Positions 12,640 to 24,077 of a stretch of DNA of 64,000 nt are shown here, piece after piece. A program made the position numbers and the translations under genes. The notes below the pieces were generated by a model that worked only from the letters and a program-made list of their open reading frames with translations, ran no database searches and was not told the DNA's origin. The first letter of the stretch is position 1; each line of letters opens with the position of its first letter. This stretch comes from Molanna angustata. Its lineage: Eukaryota; Arthropoda; Insecta; Trichoptera; Molannidae. Where the stretch lies: NCBI GenBank assembly GCA_963576475.1, contig OY754982.1:10690546-10754545 (forward strand), read 5' to 3'.

Positions 12640-14380
12640 TATTAATAAAAATGAATTAATTATCCTCTGAAATACATGAAGGGCTTTCATTAGATTACAT
12701 CATAAGACTATTTAGTTTCTCAGAGCCACAACAATCAACCGAGAGCGCCATTGAATTATACTGTAATCTTAGGCGAAAAGTAATCGCAAAAAAATTCAAT
12801 ATCAACCGCAATTTACGAGTATACTGTTGTCTTAAAACAATGATATATAAAAATAATAGATATGTCGACAAATATGTTGAACTATTTCGGCGAGAAGGGG
12901 AGCGATTTGCACGTAAACCAACGGAAGTCTGGTTCAAGATATTTGGTGATATGCATACGTTACTACTTGACTTTAAATTCGGTAAGGAAAAAGTAAGGCG
13001 AAAACCTCATTTAACTATAACTGCACTTTTGTTGCACAAAAATGTTGTAGTTTTTGGACGTATATTCGAAGTCGAAATTCCATCTTGTATGATGAAAACA
13101 TGTATATATTACACTATTACTGAAGGAATGACCAGATTTATCATTTCATGCTGCATTACTAATATATTTATATGGATTTGTCATTAGTCATTTTTATTTT
13201 GAGTAAACAAAAGAGTAGTCAAGTTATATTCGCTTATATGTAGGTATGCAGAGGAATTCTGTTGTATTAGCTTTTTCACACAGCTATAACTTAATATAAA
13301 AATTCGTCTCTTAGTCATTATTTGGTGTGAGAGATAATTATAATGTGATTTCGCTGGAGTAAAAGAGAAAATATATCTGTAGTATGTGTCTGAATTATAC
13401 ATTACTGTATTATCTCTTTCTTACTTAATGTATTCAGTCGTGTGTGCTCTTTTTTGGTAATATTGTATGAATTCGTCGAACTGTACCATTTTTATAGAGC
13501 GTTTTGTTCTTATATAACGTGTCTATATGTATATAAAATGTCCTTGTCTTAAACCACATTAGATGTGGTTATCTTCAGATCATCTGTATTTGTTTTCCAA
13601 TATTGACTATTTCTGTTGACAAATGAATAGTGCTTTTGAAATTTTTCTTAATTTTGACATCGTCTGCTTTATATTTTTGTGTGTCGCGAAATTAAATGTT
13701 GACATTTTATTCTTGGCTTCGTCTGATATCATGGAAACAATGAGAGAGATTGCATCAGACCTTCTCTCTGTTCTATAAACTTCCTATCGAACTCCACCAC
13801 CCCTCTTGTCTATTGTTTTGTACGAATCTTTTCTCTTGTCTTCTTCGTTTGTTTTGGACACAACAACAGACGAGACACACTGCAAAATTCACAGTAGGTA
13901 CATATAACATATTCACAGCGAACACACAAATGCACCATCTTATTCAATATTCCCATCCATTACGTTATTCATTCCACATAATGTATTTCTGTCATTTTCC
14001 GAAACTATCCGAAAGATACAATTCTAAGTTATCTCATCTTTTATATTCTATTTTCTTCGACCGCATGCTTTGAAGTCGTTTGTGTTTCATATTGAAACTT
14101 GAAATTGTCAAAGTATTTCAATAGTTACACTCGAAAAGGAATTCTTTACGGACTTTACGGAATTTATACTCAATCGTTTCGAGTAGTCACATCAAGCTTG
14201 TTTTCATTTCTTAATAAATTTGGATTTGCCTTTTATTCTCTTCAAACTTTTAATTTTTCTATTAAATATTCTATTTTTTTTAAATATTTTGTTACTACCC
14301 CGTCTAGTGAGGCAGTAAATTTCCAAATAGGAATAAGTGTACATAATATTTTCATATTATTTTATATACATTTAAACATA
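12640..14380. other. non-coding stretch with an unassigned 115-residue open frame
   Basis: A plus-strand frame at 12840-13187 contains a stretch with mixed composition (YVDKYVELFRREGERFARK) that looks less random than most, but I recognise no family and see no splice or promoter signals. Frames at 13750-14073 and 14099-14389 are low-information. The rest is A/T-rich. Confidence 0.3.
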
Positions 14381-15143
14381 ACCAAGTAGCAAAAATAATA
14401 CATCAAAATTTAGCTATTAAATATAAATTAATTGACGCGATAAACATAAAACCATATGAATATGATCCGATTTCATTTTTAGAAAATAATAATATTTCGC
14501 TTTATTACGATAAAACAATATTAACTGACCGGTCAATTCAACATAACAGACCCGATTTAATAATACATGATAAAATTAAAAAAATAACATATAGGTATTT
14601 GCGACGTGGCTATTCCAAATTCTAGTAATATTATAAAAACTTTTGATGAAAAAATTAGAAAATACACCGCTTTAGGTAACGAGATTAAAAGACTTTGGCA
14701 TTCTCGTAAAATAATAATATTACCGTTCATTATTTCAGCCACTGGCATTATTCCAAAATCGTTAATCCGTAATTTAGAAATTATAGATTTATCGTAAAAT
14801 TTAATAATAAAAATTGCAAAAAACGGTAATAATGAATGCATGTAGAATCGTTAAAGATTTTTTAAACGTGAATATTCGGGAATCAGTAGGGTTGTTAGGT
14901 AGTATAGAGACCTCCTCAGAGCCTAATCCTTTGATATGTTAAGTATCTGGATGGGTGAACTATTCCCATTTGAAATCTTGATGATGCGTTTGTTGCATTT
15001 TATTTTGCTCTTTTAAATAATTTACAATTTACGCATTGATCTGCTAATTCTTTTGAGGAAGTGTATAATGGTAATAATAATAATTGAGTGTTATTATTTG
15101 TAGTGCTTAATTGTTATTAATATCATTAGTAAATCGGCCAGCG
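14380..15143 (+). mobile_element. R4/Dong-like LINE: endonuclease domain and 3' UTR
   Basis: The translation matches the C-terminal part of site-specific type LINEs with a restriction-like endonuclease. It opens VAKIIHQ, then YEYDPI and LYYDKTILTDR, then the catalytic RPDLI, a CDVAIP segment and EKIRKY...EIKRLW, followed by LPFIISATGIIPKSL. The frame is broken near 14592 (between KKITY and CDVAIP), and there is a stop at 14795-14797, after which ACRIVKDFLN continues in another frame. The 3' UTR carries AGACCTCCTCAGAGCC and a GGTAATAATAATAATTGAGTG-type segment shared with the copy at 54726-55445. Inactive relic, 5'-truncated. Confidence 0.8.
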
Positions 15144-15152
15144 CCGTAATAA

Positions 15153-15488
15153 ATTGAAAGCTTAATTTGTGTGCCATATTTAACAATAATAACAAAATTA
15201 ATAAACTTTAAACTTTGTGTTACACGCTAAATTTCGTTTATACCTCGACCGGTTTCGGAGAGCACCTTTCCTTCTTCTGGAGTTCACTTACAAACTAACT
15301 AAAAATTATGGAGGATAATTTGGTATCACGGAGTTTTTTTTAACATATTTGATAAAAATAAATGTTTAAAATGATAATTCCAAGTTTAATTCACATTTTT
15401 TTTGTACATTTTTCACGGCTGTACTTGTTTCAATGATAATTTGAAAACTTAATTTGTGTGCCATATTTAACAATAACAACAAAATTAA
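15153..15488. repeat. pair of ~45-bp direct repeats
   Basis: CTTAATTTGTGTGCCATATT and the following 20 bases recur almost unchanged at 15161-15201 and 15448-15488 (one T/C change). Downstream, ATGGCACACCAT at about 15488 inverts the central GTGTGCCAT. The 240 bp between them include a CTCGACCGGTTTCGGAG motif of a kind common in insect repeats. Possibly the ends of an unidentified element. Confidence 0.5.
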
Positions 15489-16339
15489 ATGGCACACCAT
15501 TTATATTAAAAATTGTTATATGTAAAAATAATGGATAATAAATGATTTCATTTCATATTTCTGCTTTCCAACGATTAACGACTGCGGAGTGTTCAAAATG
15601 AATTATTTGCATATACTTTTTATTTCAAATATTCACACATAGTAGTCAAAATGGTGTTATTCTGTTGTGTTATACAATTATATTTTTATTGTTTCAAGTC
15701 AAGAATTCATCTTTTTATAGGTACTATTTCCTTGTATTTTTATTTCCAGTGTGCCATTATCATAACGATCTACTTCTCAAGTATTTTGTTTTTTGTTCTT
15801 TTCTCCCACATCCGTTCCAGGAGTGTCATATGCAGACTACCACAATGTGTCGGCAAATAATACATTTTCCGCGACAATACCACCATCTGCCTGTCACAGA
15901 TCGAAACAGCATCGCATAACGGTGGTTTGAGTCTTGTCTACCGCGCCCATAAACTAAACTAGATATTTTATCTTCATGTCATGTCATTGAATTTGCTAGT
16001 GTTTAACATAGCATGCCTCTCATTTACGGTTTGACAATGCACCCATTACCATGAAAGAGTTATTTTGTATCTAACTTATCTCATTTTGATTTTTATTCAA
16101 CAATTCTACTCTTATCAATCTACAAAACTATAGTATATTCCAGACTTATTATTTTTTTAATAAACTCTTTTTTTACATACAGACGAAGTTGGAAAATATA
16201 TTTATAGGAAATCGAGAATCAGCCATCTACCAGGACTACATACAACCTGTCATTACTTGATCTCTTTAAGCGTTAGCTCAAATTTGATATATCATTCCAA
16301 AGTTGTATAAAAATATATTATGTTTGTAAACATTTAAAC
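15489..16339. other. AT-rich non-coding stretch
   Basis: No gene. Overlapping plus-strand frames at 15651-15919 are low-information and show no domain. Confidence 0.35.
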
Positions 16340-16440
16340 GCTCGGAAATAAATTGAAAACACCATCTCCATATTTGGAATGACGACGAAACGTTTTTTTC
16401 TTAACGCCATCTATTGAGAAATTGGTTCGTTAATATTATA
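16340..16440 (+). mobile_element. family B fragment
   Basis: TTCTTAACGCCATCTATTGA, then GAAATTGGTT, matches the inner part of the family B copies at about 25070-25090 and 26545-26570. Only about 100 bp remain. Confidence 0.5.
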
Positions 16441-16482
16441 ATCTCTTTAATATTAATTAAATGGACCCGATAAATTAAAAAA

Positions 16483-16576
16483 AAACTGGCTGTCGATAGG
16501 GAGGGATGGAGACGTTTTCTGGAGGAGGCCAGGATTCGCAGCGGACTATAGCGCAAATGATGATGATGATGATGAA
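16483..16576 (+). mobile_element. LINE 3'-terminal fragment with (ATG)n tail
   Basis: The plus strand reads LAVDREGWRRFLEEARIRSGL then a stop, the typical last residues of a non-LTR ORF, followed by a short (GAT)n tract. The fragments ending at 21700 and 38160 finish in the same way. Confidence 0.65.
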
Positions 16577-16599
16577 TTATTTTTTGAAAACATGCATTC

Positions 16600-17180
16600 C
16601 ATTATTCACACATTTCTGAAAGAATAGGCAGAGAGACCCTAGTGCCACTTCTTGGAGAATATCCACCGCTTTTTTCATTCAAAAATCATGTCCTGCACTT
16701 TCTCATGTCTTATTTTTAATAAGCGACTTAACAGACCTAGGTATAGGTATATTCTGACAATGGTCGGTGTAGTTTTGACAAAGATAAATGTTGGGGTTCT
16801 TCACCTTCTGGTTTCCTGGCTTCAAGGCCATGTCCTGTGGTTTCTCAGAACCTGTTTTTGGGATATATGTAAAGTTTTCTCACCATCTTTCGTATGGTTT
16901 TCCTGGATTAACTACTCGTTGATATTTTTTTTGCCGCTATGCTTATCATCCTTTCAGAGCTCTATTCCGCATGATCTCTCCGTTTTTTTTTATTTTCCTC
17001 ATCAAACATCTTTAAAATCGCAGATCTTCCTTATTTCAGACCTTCTCACTCTGTGTCGGAAATTCGCTCCCGTAAAATGTGTTCTAATTTATGTGGTTGT
17101 TAGGAGACTGGTTTGCACGAGCACGATTCTCAATTTCACTCGCCATGGGTCTTATGCAGGTATTACAGATGCTCATTAGA
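16600..17180 (-). mobile_element. heavily degraded RTE-like LINE fragment
   Basis: On the minus strand the pieces VRRSEIRKICDFKDV (about 17015-17060) and a terminal segment equivalent to the WRS..SAYP end (AGGCAGAGAGACCCTAGTGCC at about 16627-16647 on +) appear in the order expected for the RTE tail family at 43335-43850. Several stops and frameshifts separate them. The 175-residue plus-strand frame over this block is an antisense artefact. Confidence 0.45.
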
Positions 17181-18190
17181 CTCATTCCAATGCATTTTCT
17201 GAAGGAGAACAGAATGAAATTATTGGTATGAAATGGCGCGAATTTGAATGATCCATTTATTCGAGTAACAAAGTAAGAAAACAAAAATATCAAATAAGTT
17301 ATGTAGAATAAGAATTAAAAAACATTTTCAAACGATGAAGTTCCAAACGTTATTTAGCCGCGAAATCATATTTGTTCAAATTGATTAATATCAATTAATC
17401 AAAAATTAATTACATTTTCCAAAAGACATTTATCAAGACCTCGCTTTCTGTTGTATTAATCATCTCTGTTTGTATATTATCTTCAAAGGAATAATATCAT
17501 ATTTAGTAGGTACACGAAATCAATTATTTAAAATAATATGTATATTTTCATTTGTCGGTGGCTACGAGGATGTAAATTTGACGTTGACTAATCGACCGTC
17601 AAAAGCTCACCGTCCGTATTGAATTGAAAACCCCAAGGACTGGAGGTTTTTTTTTATTCATTCTTTGGATCTAGAGCGTATTGGTGTTTTGTTTTAGACT
17701 GTAACCTGGATTAATGATTCAAACGAACACACCAGCAGCGTTCATAACACCCAGAATTTATTTAACATTCTGAAAATACGTGTCTATCTTGGATTCATAT
17801 TACGATTTCCAAATGTGATGACAATTTTGAAAAAAAAGAGGGGTTGGAAGAAGGCGGCTTTTATATCTCCGAACCATTCGTGATTGGACCTGTTTGAGGA
17901 ATGTGAAATAGCTGTTTCACTCCACCCAAGACTGAGAATGTTTATGCTTAGGTTATTATATAATTAAAAAAAATAAACTAAATGGATCATTTGACAACAG
18001 ACAAAGACTAAGCGATCTTATTAGGAATTCGGGATAATTCAGGAGAATTGAATTAAACGATTGCCTCCGGTAAATAAGGTGTACTAATAGATGTTCCTTT
18101 CCAAAAGAACACCGGAATATGTAAAAAATACCATTTCAGCATACAGACTGATCACTGCAATGAGGAAAATAAATAGAGAAAAAAATCCAT
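17181..18190. other. non-coding stretch
   Basis: No gene or repeat recognised. Mostly A/T-rich, with a slightly richer part at 17560-17900. Confidence 0.35.
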
Positions 18191-18199
18191 GCTCGTCAA

Positions 18200-18390
18200 T
18201 ATTTCAAGCATCTTACGTTTCCTTCTTTCAGAATATTGTTCACATGGCCCAGCTATGCTTTTCTCGGACCTTTCATTCCGTTCATGTTAGCTTTGTGTAT
18301 TTTCATCGTCTGGCGTTCTTCATTCAAGTGGTCAAAGCATCTCAATGTTTCAACTTTAATTTTTTATATAATTTGTTTTTGCCGCACATC
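18200..18390 (-). mobile_element. degraded RTE-like LINE fragment
   Basis: The plus-strand text aligns, with many substitutions, to 43480-43650: TCTTTCAGAATATTG for CTTTCAAAATCCC, then TTTTCTCGGACC, GTGTATTTTCATCGTCTGG, TCAAGTGGTCAAAGCATCTCAA. It covers the GRP-type motif and LRWF.H region of the ORF in a form that no longer codes. Confidence 0.55.
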
Positions 18391-18761
18391 AAAACGTAAT
18401 GAGTCGGTTTTGGAATCGGCCTGGTGCCCACTGGATTTATTATAGTCTAGTGCACCAACAGTTCAGACGCCAATCCTTCCAACGATACATCCACCGAAAT
18501 TGTATTAATGTCTATCCCAGTGTAAAATATTCATTCAGTTATTGCACATTTCATGGTGGCTGACACAGCCCATCCAGCGGTGATGGAGAATTATGGCCAA
18601 TTGTCATAAACAGACACGACATGGCGCATAAATTTAGTGCCCATTCGATGATTACAATATTACGCAATTATGTATCTACATATCGGTGCAATTTCAGTTG
18701 CAATGTCATAATAAAATAATTGTTTTGTGAATTCATCAATTTAGGTAGGTATAATGAATTG
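18391..18761. other. non-coding stretch
   Basis: No gene. Slightly G+C-richer than its surroundings at 18400-18640, without a recognisable motif. Confidence 0.3.
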
Positions 18762-18769
18762 TGTCGGAT

Positions 18770-19647
18770 CAGTGGCGGCTGGTGACCTTAAATCTTAGAG
18801 GGGCTAAAAATTATAATTTTACATAGAAGAGAAATTAAATTTCAACAGGAATCAGAGAGCAGATAATAATATGTGACACAACATTATTTTCGTGCATTAA
18901 AATTATCAGTTATTTCCATAATTAATTTTAATTTCTTTATCGGAAATTAAAACGTTAACCTGAACATTGATGCTGTATTTAGTTGGGTTTTTGATAACTT
19001 TTATAATAAAATGCATCGATAAATAATATAATAATTTATGTCATTTTATAAATTTTGATCATACAAAATAGAAAAATAACTTCCTGATTTTACACATTTT
19101 TTGTCTTATATATTTTTTTTTTTTTTTTTTGCAATATAATGATATCAATTAATTAAATAATATTAATATATTTCGGATTATTTATAGTTTAAAGTATGTC
19201 GTGTTATAATATCAATTAATGTCAGCATTAAGGAATTACAACTGCAAACTTAGCGTTCGACCATCGCAATGAACAACAAAATATGAATGAATGAAAATAT
19301 ACTGTGATCCTACGCGGGCACTGCCCCGTTTTGCTCGAAATCGGCATACATTTAGCGTGTACGGCGCGCTGCGGCGGTGGCGGGCAGTCGCGTAAAATGT
19401 ATGGGTTCTCCAGGCGCAAGTCGACTGTACCCGAGGAATGAAATATGTATTTCATAGAATCTTGCTTGCTTTACAAATCAGATAAGTTTAAATACTTTCG
19501 CTAAATATACTACAGGTGTAAGACGGCAAACATTAATTAGAAAAATAATGTGTTCCGAAGATTCAATTACATACATTTTTTGGAATCTTTTGAACGAGGT
19601 TTTTGGGAGGGCTATGCCCGAGAGCCCTTTTGGAAGAGCCGCCTCTG
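18770..19647. mobile_element. hAT-type non-autonomous element, 878 bp
   Basis: The element starts CAGTGGCGGCT and ends AGCCGCCTCTG, giving 11-bp terminal inverted repeats with one mismatch. It is flanked by a perfect 8-bp direct repeat TGTCGGAT (18762-18769 and 19648-19655). An 8-bp target duplication with CA(G) ends is the signature of the hAT superfamily. There is no transposase; the interior is A/T-rich with a T-run of about 18 at 19113-19130 and a G+C-rich patch at 19310-19440. It is a deletion derivative or MITE that would depend on a transposase supplied elsewhere. Confidence 0.9.
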
Positions 19648-19655
19648 TGTCGGAT

Positions 19656-20204
19656 ACAGATAGCTATTTTCAAACTTAACGCATTTTTCCCTGAAATGCT
19701 ACTATTGGCCGTTTTGTAGCTATTCTCCTGGGCTCACTCGTTCCAGTGCCCACTTTTTTCATTGTTGCAAACAATTTACTGCACAAATGGCGGCAAATTC
19801 AAAGCTAATCTTAATTTTGGGACAATCTCTATTTAAGTGATGTCGTAAATCTACCTTTATAATGATTCAATCATTGATTGGACTTTTCTTCAAAGGACAA
19901 AGTATGTAATGTCGGCAACTATTTTATGTTTTCTATCCTACAGCTTTTTTCTATAATTTAAAAACTCTCCGTTGAAGAAAGTGTGTTTTTAACACACATA
20001 TATATGTACTAGGTACGAAAAACATGTTGTTAACGGTGTATAAATCGCTTTTGTTCATATTGATTAAAAATTATTTGCATTTTAATTTTGTTTCCATGAG
20101 TTGTTTTAACTTGCACAACGTTACGTTTTCGTACACAGTTCATACTTTAAATTGATGGCTTTAAGGAATACTTAACATCAAATTTGTGTAATAATTGGAT
20201 AAAT
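19656..20204. other. non-coding stretch
   Basis: No gene or repeat recognised. Confidence 0.3.
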
Positions 20205-20310
20205 AAGAATAACTGGAAGAGCTGTTGAGAATGGATCTTCTTAAAGAAGAAATAAAGTGAAGAGGAAGGTCGGCAGTGAGATGGACGGATCTTATCAAGA
20301 GTATAATATC
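20205..20310 (+). mobile_element. short LINE fragment (GRP..RW.D motif)
   Basis: The plus strand reads RGRSAVRWTDLIKSI at about 20267-20311, the same motif as in the other LINE tails. About 100 bp remain. It overlaps the downstream part of the minus-strand open frame at 20311-20640, whose last 50 residues are therefore antisense to this element. Confidence 0.6.
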
Positions 20311-20640
20311 TGTAATATTTTTTATCGTCGCTTTAGCTTTTCCTAGTCGAGAATAAAAAATATTTGTATTTTCAATATCATTCCAAATCATCTCGCGAAT
20401 ATATGGTACATAAAAATCTTCAGAAATATCAGTGAACCGTGCGACCGAGGAAGTGAAATGTATTATAGATTCTATTAAATCGTCTTCAATCATATGCATC
20501 CATTGCTTTGACGTTTGAAAGAAGTAGAGATTCTCTTGGGGTGGAATCGACATGTCAGGGGCAAGCATGTTGACTTGAGAACTTGACAAGTATCTCCTAA
20601 TTAAATTTTCCTCCCCGCACATATCCGCACCCTCATAATA
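20311..20640 (-). CDS. unassigned coding-like block (possible exon or viral/transposon remnant)
   Basis: The minus-strand frame runs from about 20659 through an ATG at 20620-20622 and stays open to 20161. Up to about 20311 its composition looks protein-like: MCGEENLIRRYL, then PPQENLYFFQTSKQW, then DDLIESIIHFTSS, FYVPYIREMIWNDIENT and FYSRLGKAKATI. It is mostly alpha-helical in character, acidic and aromatic, with no signal peptide or membrane segment. I do not recognise the family. Beyond 20311 the frame is antisense to a LINE fragment, so the real coding part, if any, is about 100 residues. No good splice sites or poly(A) signal are visible. It may be an exon, a domesticated or broken mobile-element gene, or chance. 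Confidence 0.3.
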
Positions 20641-20867
20641 AGTTTTCTTTGAGTTCAGTTAAGGGTGGATTTATTTTTCTCCCATATTGGATCACTCGAA
20701 ATACACTTCATATATTGATTTACATATTCATATTCAAATTCACTCGCAGAGATTATGCAAGTTCAAAATTTTTATTTCTTTCGTGTTATGTCTTGGACAT
20801 TTTTTTTCTTCATTTTGCTACCAAAGTAGCAAAACTCATTCAATGTACTAAAGTTATTAGCTCTTTT

Positions 20868-21283
20868 TATTCCTCACTAACCCAAGTGGATATATTCTAA
20901 ATTTTATGCAGATTGTTTCTGAATGTTTAATCACATTGTATCTGTGTTTGTGCTATGTACGGAGTGTTTATTCTACTTTATCAATACTAAAGTCTCATTC
21001 GATTATTTTCAATTTTTGCAAATTTGTATATCTAATACTCGCTTAGACCCCGTTAGATTATGAAGGGTATCTGATCAGTGCTTCTCAATTTTTTTAACTG
21101 CCAAATATTTCAAAGTGATCCAAACTCAGGAAAATTTGATGTTTTCATTGGTAAAAAGACACATTATTTTCATAAAATGGCAGAAGAATTATCAAATTTT
21201 CATAATGAATCATTTAAATAAGATATCATTAACAAACTCATTTCAGGAAAATGTTGAACATACATAATTTAAATACTTGGTAA
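20868..21283 (+). repeat. interspersed repeat, family A1
   Basis: From TCCTCACTAACCCAAG onward this block follows 38865-39354 in order: GTGCTATGTACG, GTGTTTATTCTACTTTATC, AGACCCC, ATCTGATCAGTGCTTCTC, GCACAT/GACACATTATTTTCAT. It ends against a (TAA)n tract. No coding capacity; class unknown. Confidence 0.7.
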
Positions 21284-21284
21284 T

Positions 21285-21390
21285 AATAATAATAATAACA
21301 AACACTTTATTGCACCCTGCGCAAGTGACGAGTTTATTGTCATGTGGCAATTTCTTCCAACTAACCAGTGTTTCCAGACCAGAGAAGGAA
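21285..21390 (-). mobile_element. LINE/SINE 3' end with (TTA)n tail
   Basis: An (AAT)n tract is followed by AACAAACACTTTATTGCACC and GGCAATTTCTTCCAACTAACCAG. The latter is found again in altered form at about 30276-30302. A simple-repeat tail next to such a segment is the usual 3' end of a retroposon, here on the minus strand. Confidence 0.4.
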
Positions 21391-21432
21391 TATTAGCGTG
21401 AGAAATTAATTTATATAAAATTCTCCTCTGCA

Positions 21433-21705
21433 TCCATTAAGATTAACAGACTACGCTGGTTGGGACATATACACCGTATGGATGATCTGGAGCTCCCAAA
21501 TAGGGTGTTTCCTAATGACCCAACTGTTAGAAGAAGCGTAGGGGAACCTAAGCTACGATGGTTGTACGGTGTTGTCGCGGATTGTCGGGCTATGGGGAAG
21601 CAGAACTGGAAGGTAGTCAGCGATAGAGCAGTAAGGAAAAGATTCTTGGAGGCAGCTAGGACCCATCAAGGATTGTGACGCTGAGGACGATGATGATGTG
21701 TTTGG
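21433..21705 (+). mobile_element. non-LTR reverse transcriptase C-terminal fragment
   Basis: The plus-strand frame reads RLRWLGHIHRMDD, then RRSVGEPKLRWLYGVVADC, and ends RFLEAARTHQGL with a stop at about 21676-21678. It then runs into a GATGATGATG tract. Motif order and ending match the fragments at 16483-16576 and 38085-38160. The D of the usual RW.D motif is replaced (RWLYGV). The frame is open for about 82 residues, so the copy is moderately young, but only the last tenth or so of the ORF is present. Confidence 0.8.
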
Positions 21706-22755
21706 ATGACATCAGCCAGTTCGTTGGAAGAATCTGAATGTGAAGAGAACACGATAGAGGCTAGTGGAAACAAATGGATGAGATGAAGAGAAAAGGGCCA
21801 AGAAAAATAAGTAAAGTAATGAAGTCGCCTACGTGTACTTGTTTGTGCGTCAATTCGATTCAATAAATAATATCTCAATTTATTGTACATCTTTCGGGTG
21901 TATTTTTACATGGATATACAAATCTTTCCATTTCATTTGGTTTTAAGAATGTTATGGCGGACGATTGATATTCACGATAATTTCTATTGATGTATAATAA
22001 TTATTTAATCAATATATCGACAGTAATCTTTTACTTTTACCATATTGACATTCAGAGTAAAATTATTATGATTCAATCTTGATAAACCGGCTTCTTTTGT
22101 TTGTGAATAAATTTCCTTCGTCCGTACAGCGGCGACAAAGTAAGACGCGAGATCGTGTTTCAAGTACACACATAGGTGGGACGTAAGAGATGTCACGTTT
22201 TGTATGGGCCAGGTCTATCGATAAAAAGGCAGAAGTTGATATTATTTCCAAAGACGATTTCGAGTTTTTTACGAGGCATAGCTACCAAATGATAATGTAT
22301 ATTTTGTTTCGCCTCGTATTAATTACAACAAAACGGCTCGGCTCAACTCAGAACATTAATAAATTAGACAAGTTAGAAATGATAAATTTAAGACGGACCA
22401 ATTAATTTCGTTTGACAGTCAGATTGTGTTTTTTTTTATTATTATTCTATCTCTCCGTCTGTCTCCCTCTGTCGGCGAATGTCACGCCCATGTTGTGTTT
22501 GGTTCATAACCTAATTATCTTTTCTGATGTTTTTGTTCTGTCTGTTTATTTTTGACTTGAAAGTATATATTTTAGCTATGATTTATATTGTTTTTGCTTT
22601 TACAAATTATTATCAGGATCCTTTTTTGTTAAGAATTTTAACACTTTTTGGATAATTTCGCAAAATTCAATATGACGATTACATGAGTTTATGTAATGGA
22701 TATTTTTAAGTTGTTACAAATTATTGTCAAAAGTGTGACCCTTCATGACCCTTCA
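21706..22755. other. non-coding stretch
   Basis: No gene. Minus-strand frames at 22005-22251 overlap one another and carry no domain. A pyrimidine-rich patch lies at 22440-22500. Confidence 0.35.
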
Positions 22756-22920
22756 TAAATAGATAAATAGCGAACAGTGAAACAATAAGTTTAAACTAAT
22801 TATTAAACTACTTTGACTATCCGGCTCTTGCGGGACACCATAAAAATCGGTATCGGTCCATCCGTTTAGGAGTTCAGTGACATTCACATGTACATAAGAA
22901 TTATCTATAAAGGTATTAAC
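22756..22920 (+). repeat. retroposon 3'-end-like repeat, copy 1
   Basis: AAAAATCGGTATCGGTCCAT, CCGTTTAGGAG, TTCAGTGACATTCACATGTAC and AAGAATTAT recur in order in the block at 23125-23220. This AATCGGT..CCGTTTAGGAG text is a common terminal motif of insect retroposons. Confidence 0.55.
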
Positions 22921-23124
22921 GAAACTCCTTTTTCGCATTTTATTGTAAATCTCAAAAGTGATATTGTTTGCAAAATACCAGGCTTACAGTTTTTTAACAT
23001 GTTTTTTATTTACACTGTTTGCACAAAAAATGGACTATGTATTTGCCACCATATTTGCCAGGTGGCAAACATGGTGGTAAATAGATTATACGAGTTGTGA
23101 ATCTAAACCATCTAGGGACCCACT

Positions 23125-23220
23125 CAAACACCAACAAAAAAAAATCATCAAAATCGGTTCAGCCGTTTAGGAAGAGTTCATTAACATACACACGTACAGA
23201 AGAATTAAAATTATATTGTT
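23125..23220 (+). repeat. retroposon 3'-end-like repeat, copy 2
   Basis: AAAATCGGTTCAGCCGTTTA, then GGAAGAGTTCATTAACATAC, CACGTACAGAAGAATT, matching 22840-22910 at roughly four positions in five. It lies about 300 bp from copy 1 in the same orientation. Confidence 0.55.
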
Positions 23221-24077
23221 CTCTCTTGTTCCTTGGTTATTGTTTTTTTTGTAAATTATTTTATTTTACTTGAAGATTGAATTTTTGTATTTTTTTTAGT
23301 GGTTAGTGGCTCGTGTATTTTTTTTACTGTACCTGTTCATGTTTTTACTATTTTTGTGTTAAAACCTTATTAAACAAATGATTAAATAATATAGTGTCAC
23401 CGAAAATAGTCCCTTGACCAACTATATTAAAATATTTCAAAGTTGATCAAAATTCATAATTTACCAAAAATATCACACGTCTCTGAGACAGATATTAATT
23501 AAATCAAATATTTTCTGTGTGTTATTTTTAATTAGAAAATTTCAAACTAAACATTTGTCTGTTTTCTGTTTCATGTCAAACGTTAATATGTCATTAAATA
23601 CAATGCTTAGAGGCATTTAATTTAATTGAATTCAGGCGTACTGATTAAATACACATATCTCAGAATGTAAAATAGTAAATTTATACATTTCGTTCATAGC
23701 CATTTGGTACATCGTAAAATATTTAAAATAACATATCTTAATTGCAAATGGCCAAGATATATTGCTTTCCGTGTTAACATTGTCAACGGATGACTTATAT
23801 TAATAGTTTTCATAATGGGCTACTTTAAATTCAAAATCACGCGACTTAATTTATATTATATTACATTCGGTCGTGATCGGATGTCATAAAAATTAATATG
23901 TTTTTAATTTTGTTTAGTAAATAATGTCCCACTTGACTCACCGGCTTGCATTTTATTATTATACGTCATGGTCTTGTCTCAACATTTTTTCTCACTGTAA
24001 ATAATATTATGTAGAGATTATTAAAAAAAACATATTTAATTATAGACTCTCCGTAACAGTCGCTAGTTGCTCGTTCT
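23221..24077. other. AT-rich non-coding stretch
   Basis: No gene or element recognised. Confidence 0.4.

Noticed and set aside
12840..13187. 115-residue plus-strand frame as a real gene
   Set aside because: Composition is mildly protein-like in its first half, but no domain, splice sites or partner exon are visible; listed only within the surrounding stretch.
16652..17179. 175-residue plus-strand open frame
   Set aside because: It lies antisense over a degraded RTE tail and is rich in F, L, S and C, as expected from antisense or T-rich DNA.
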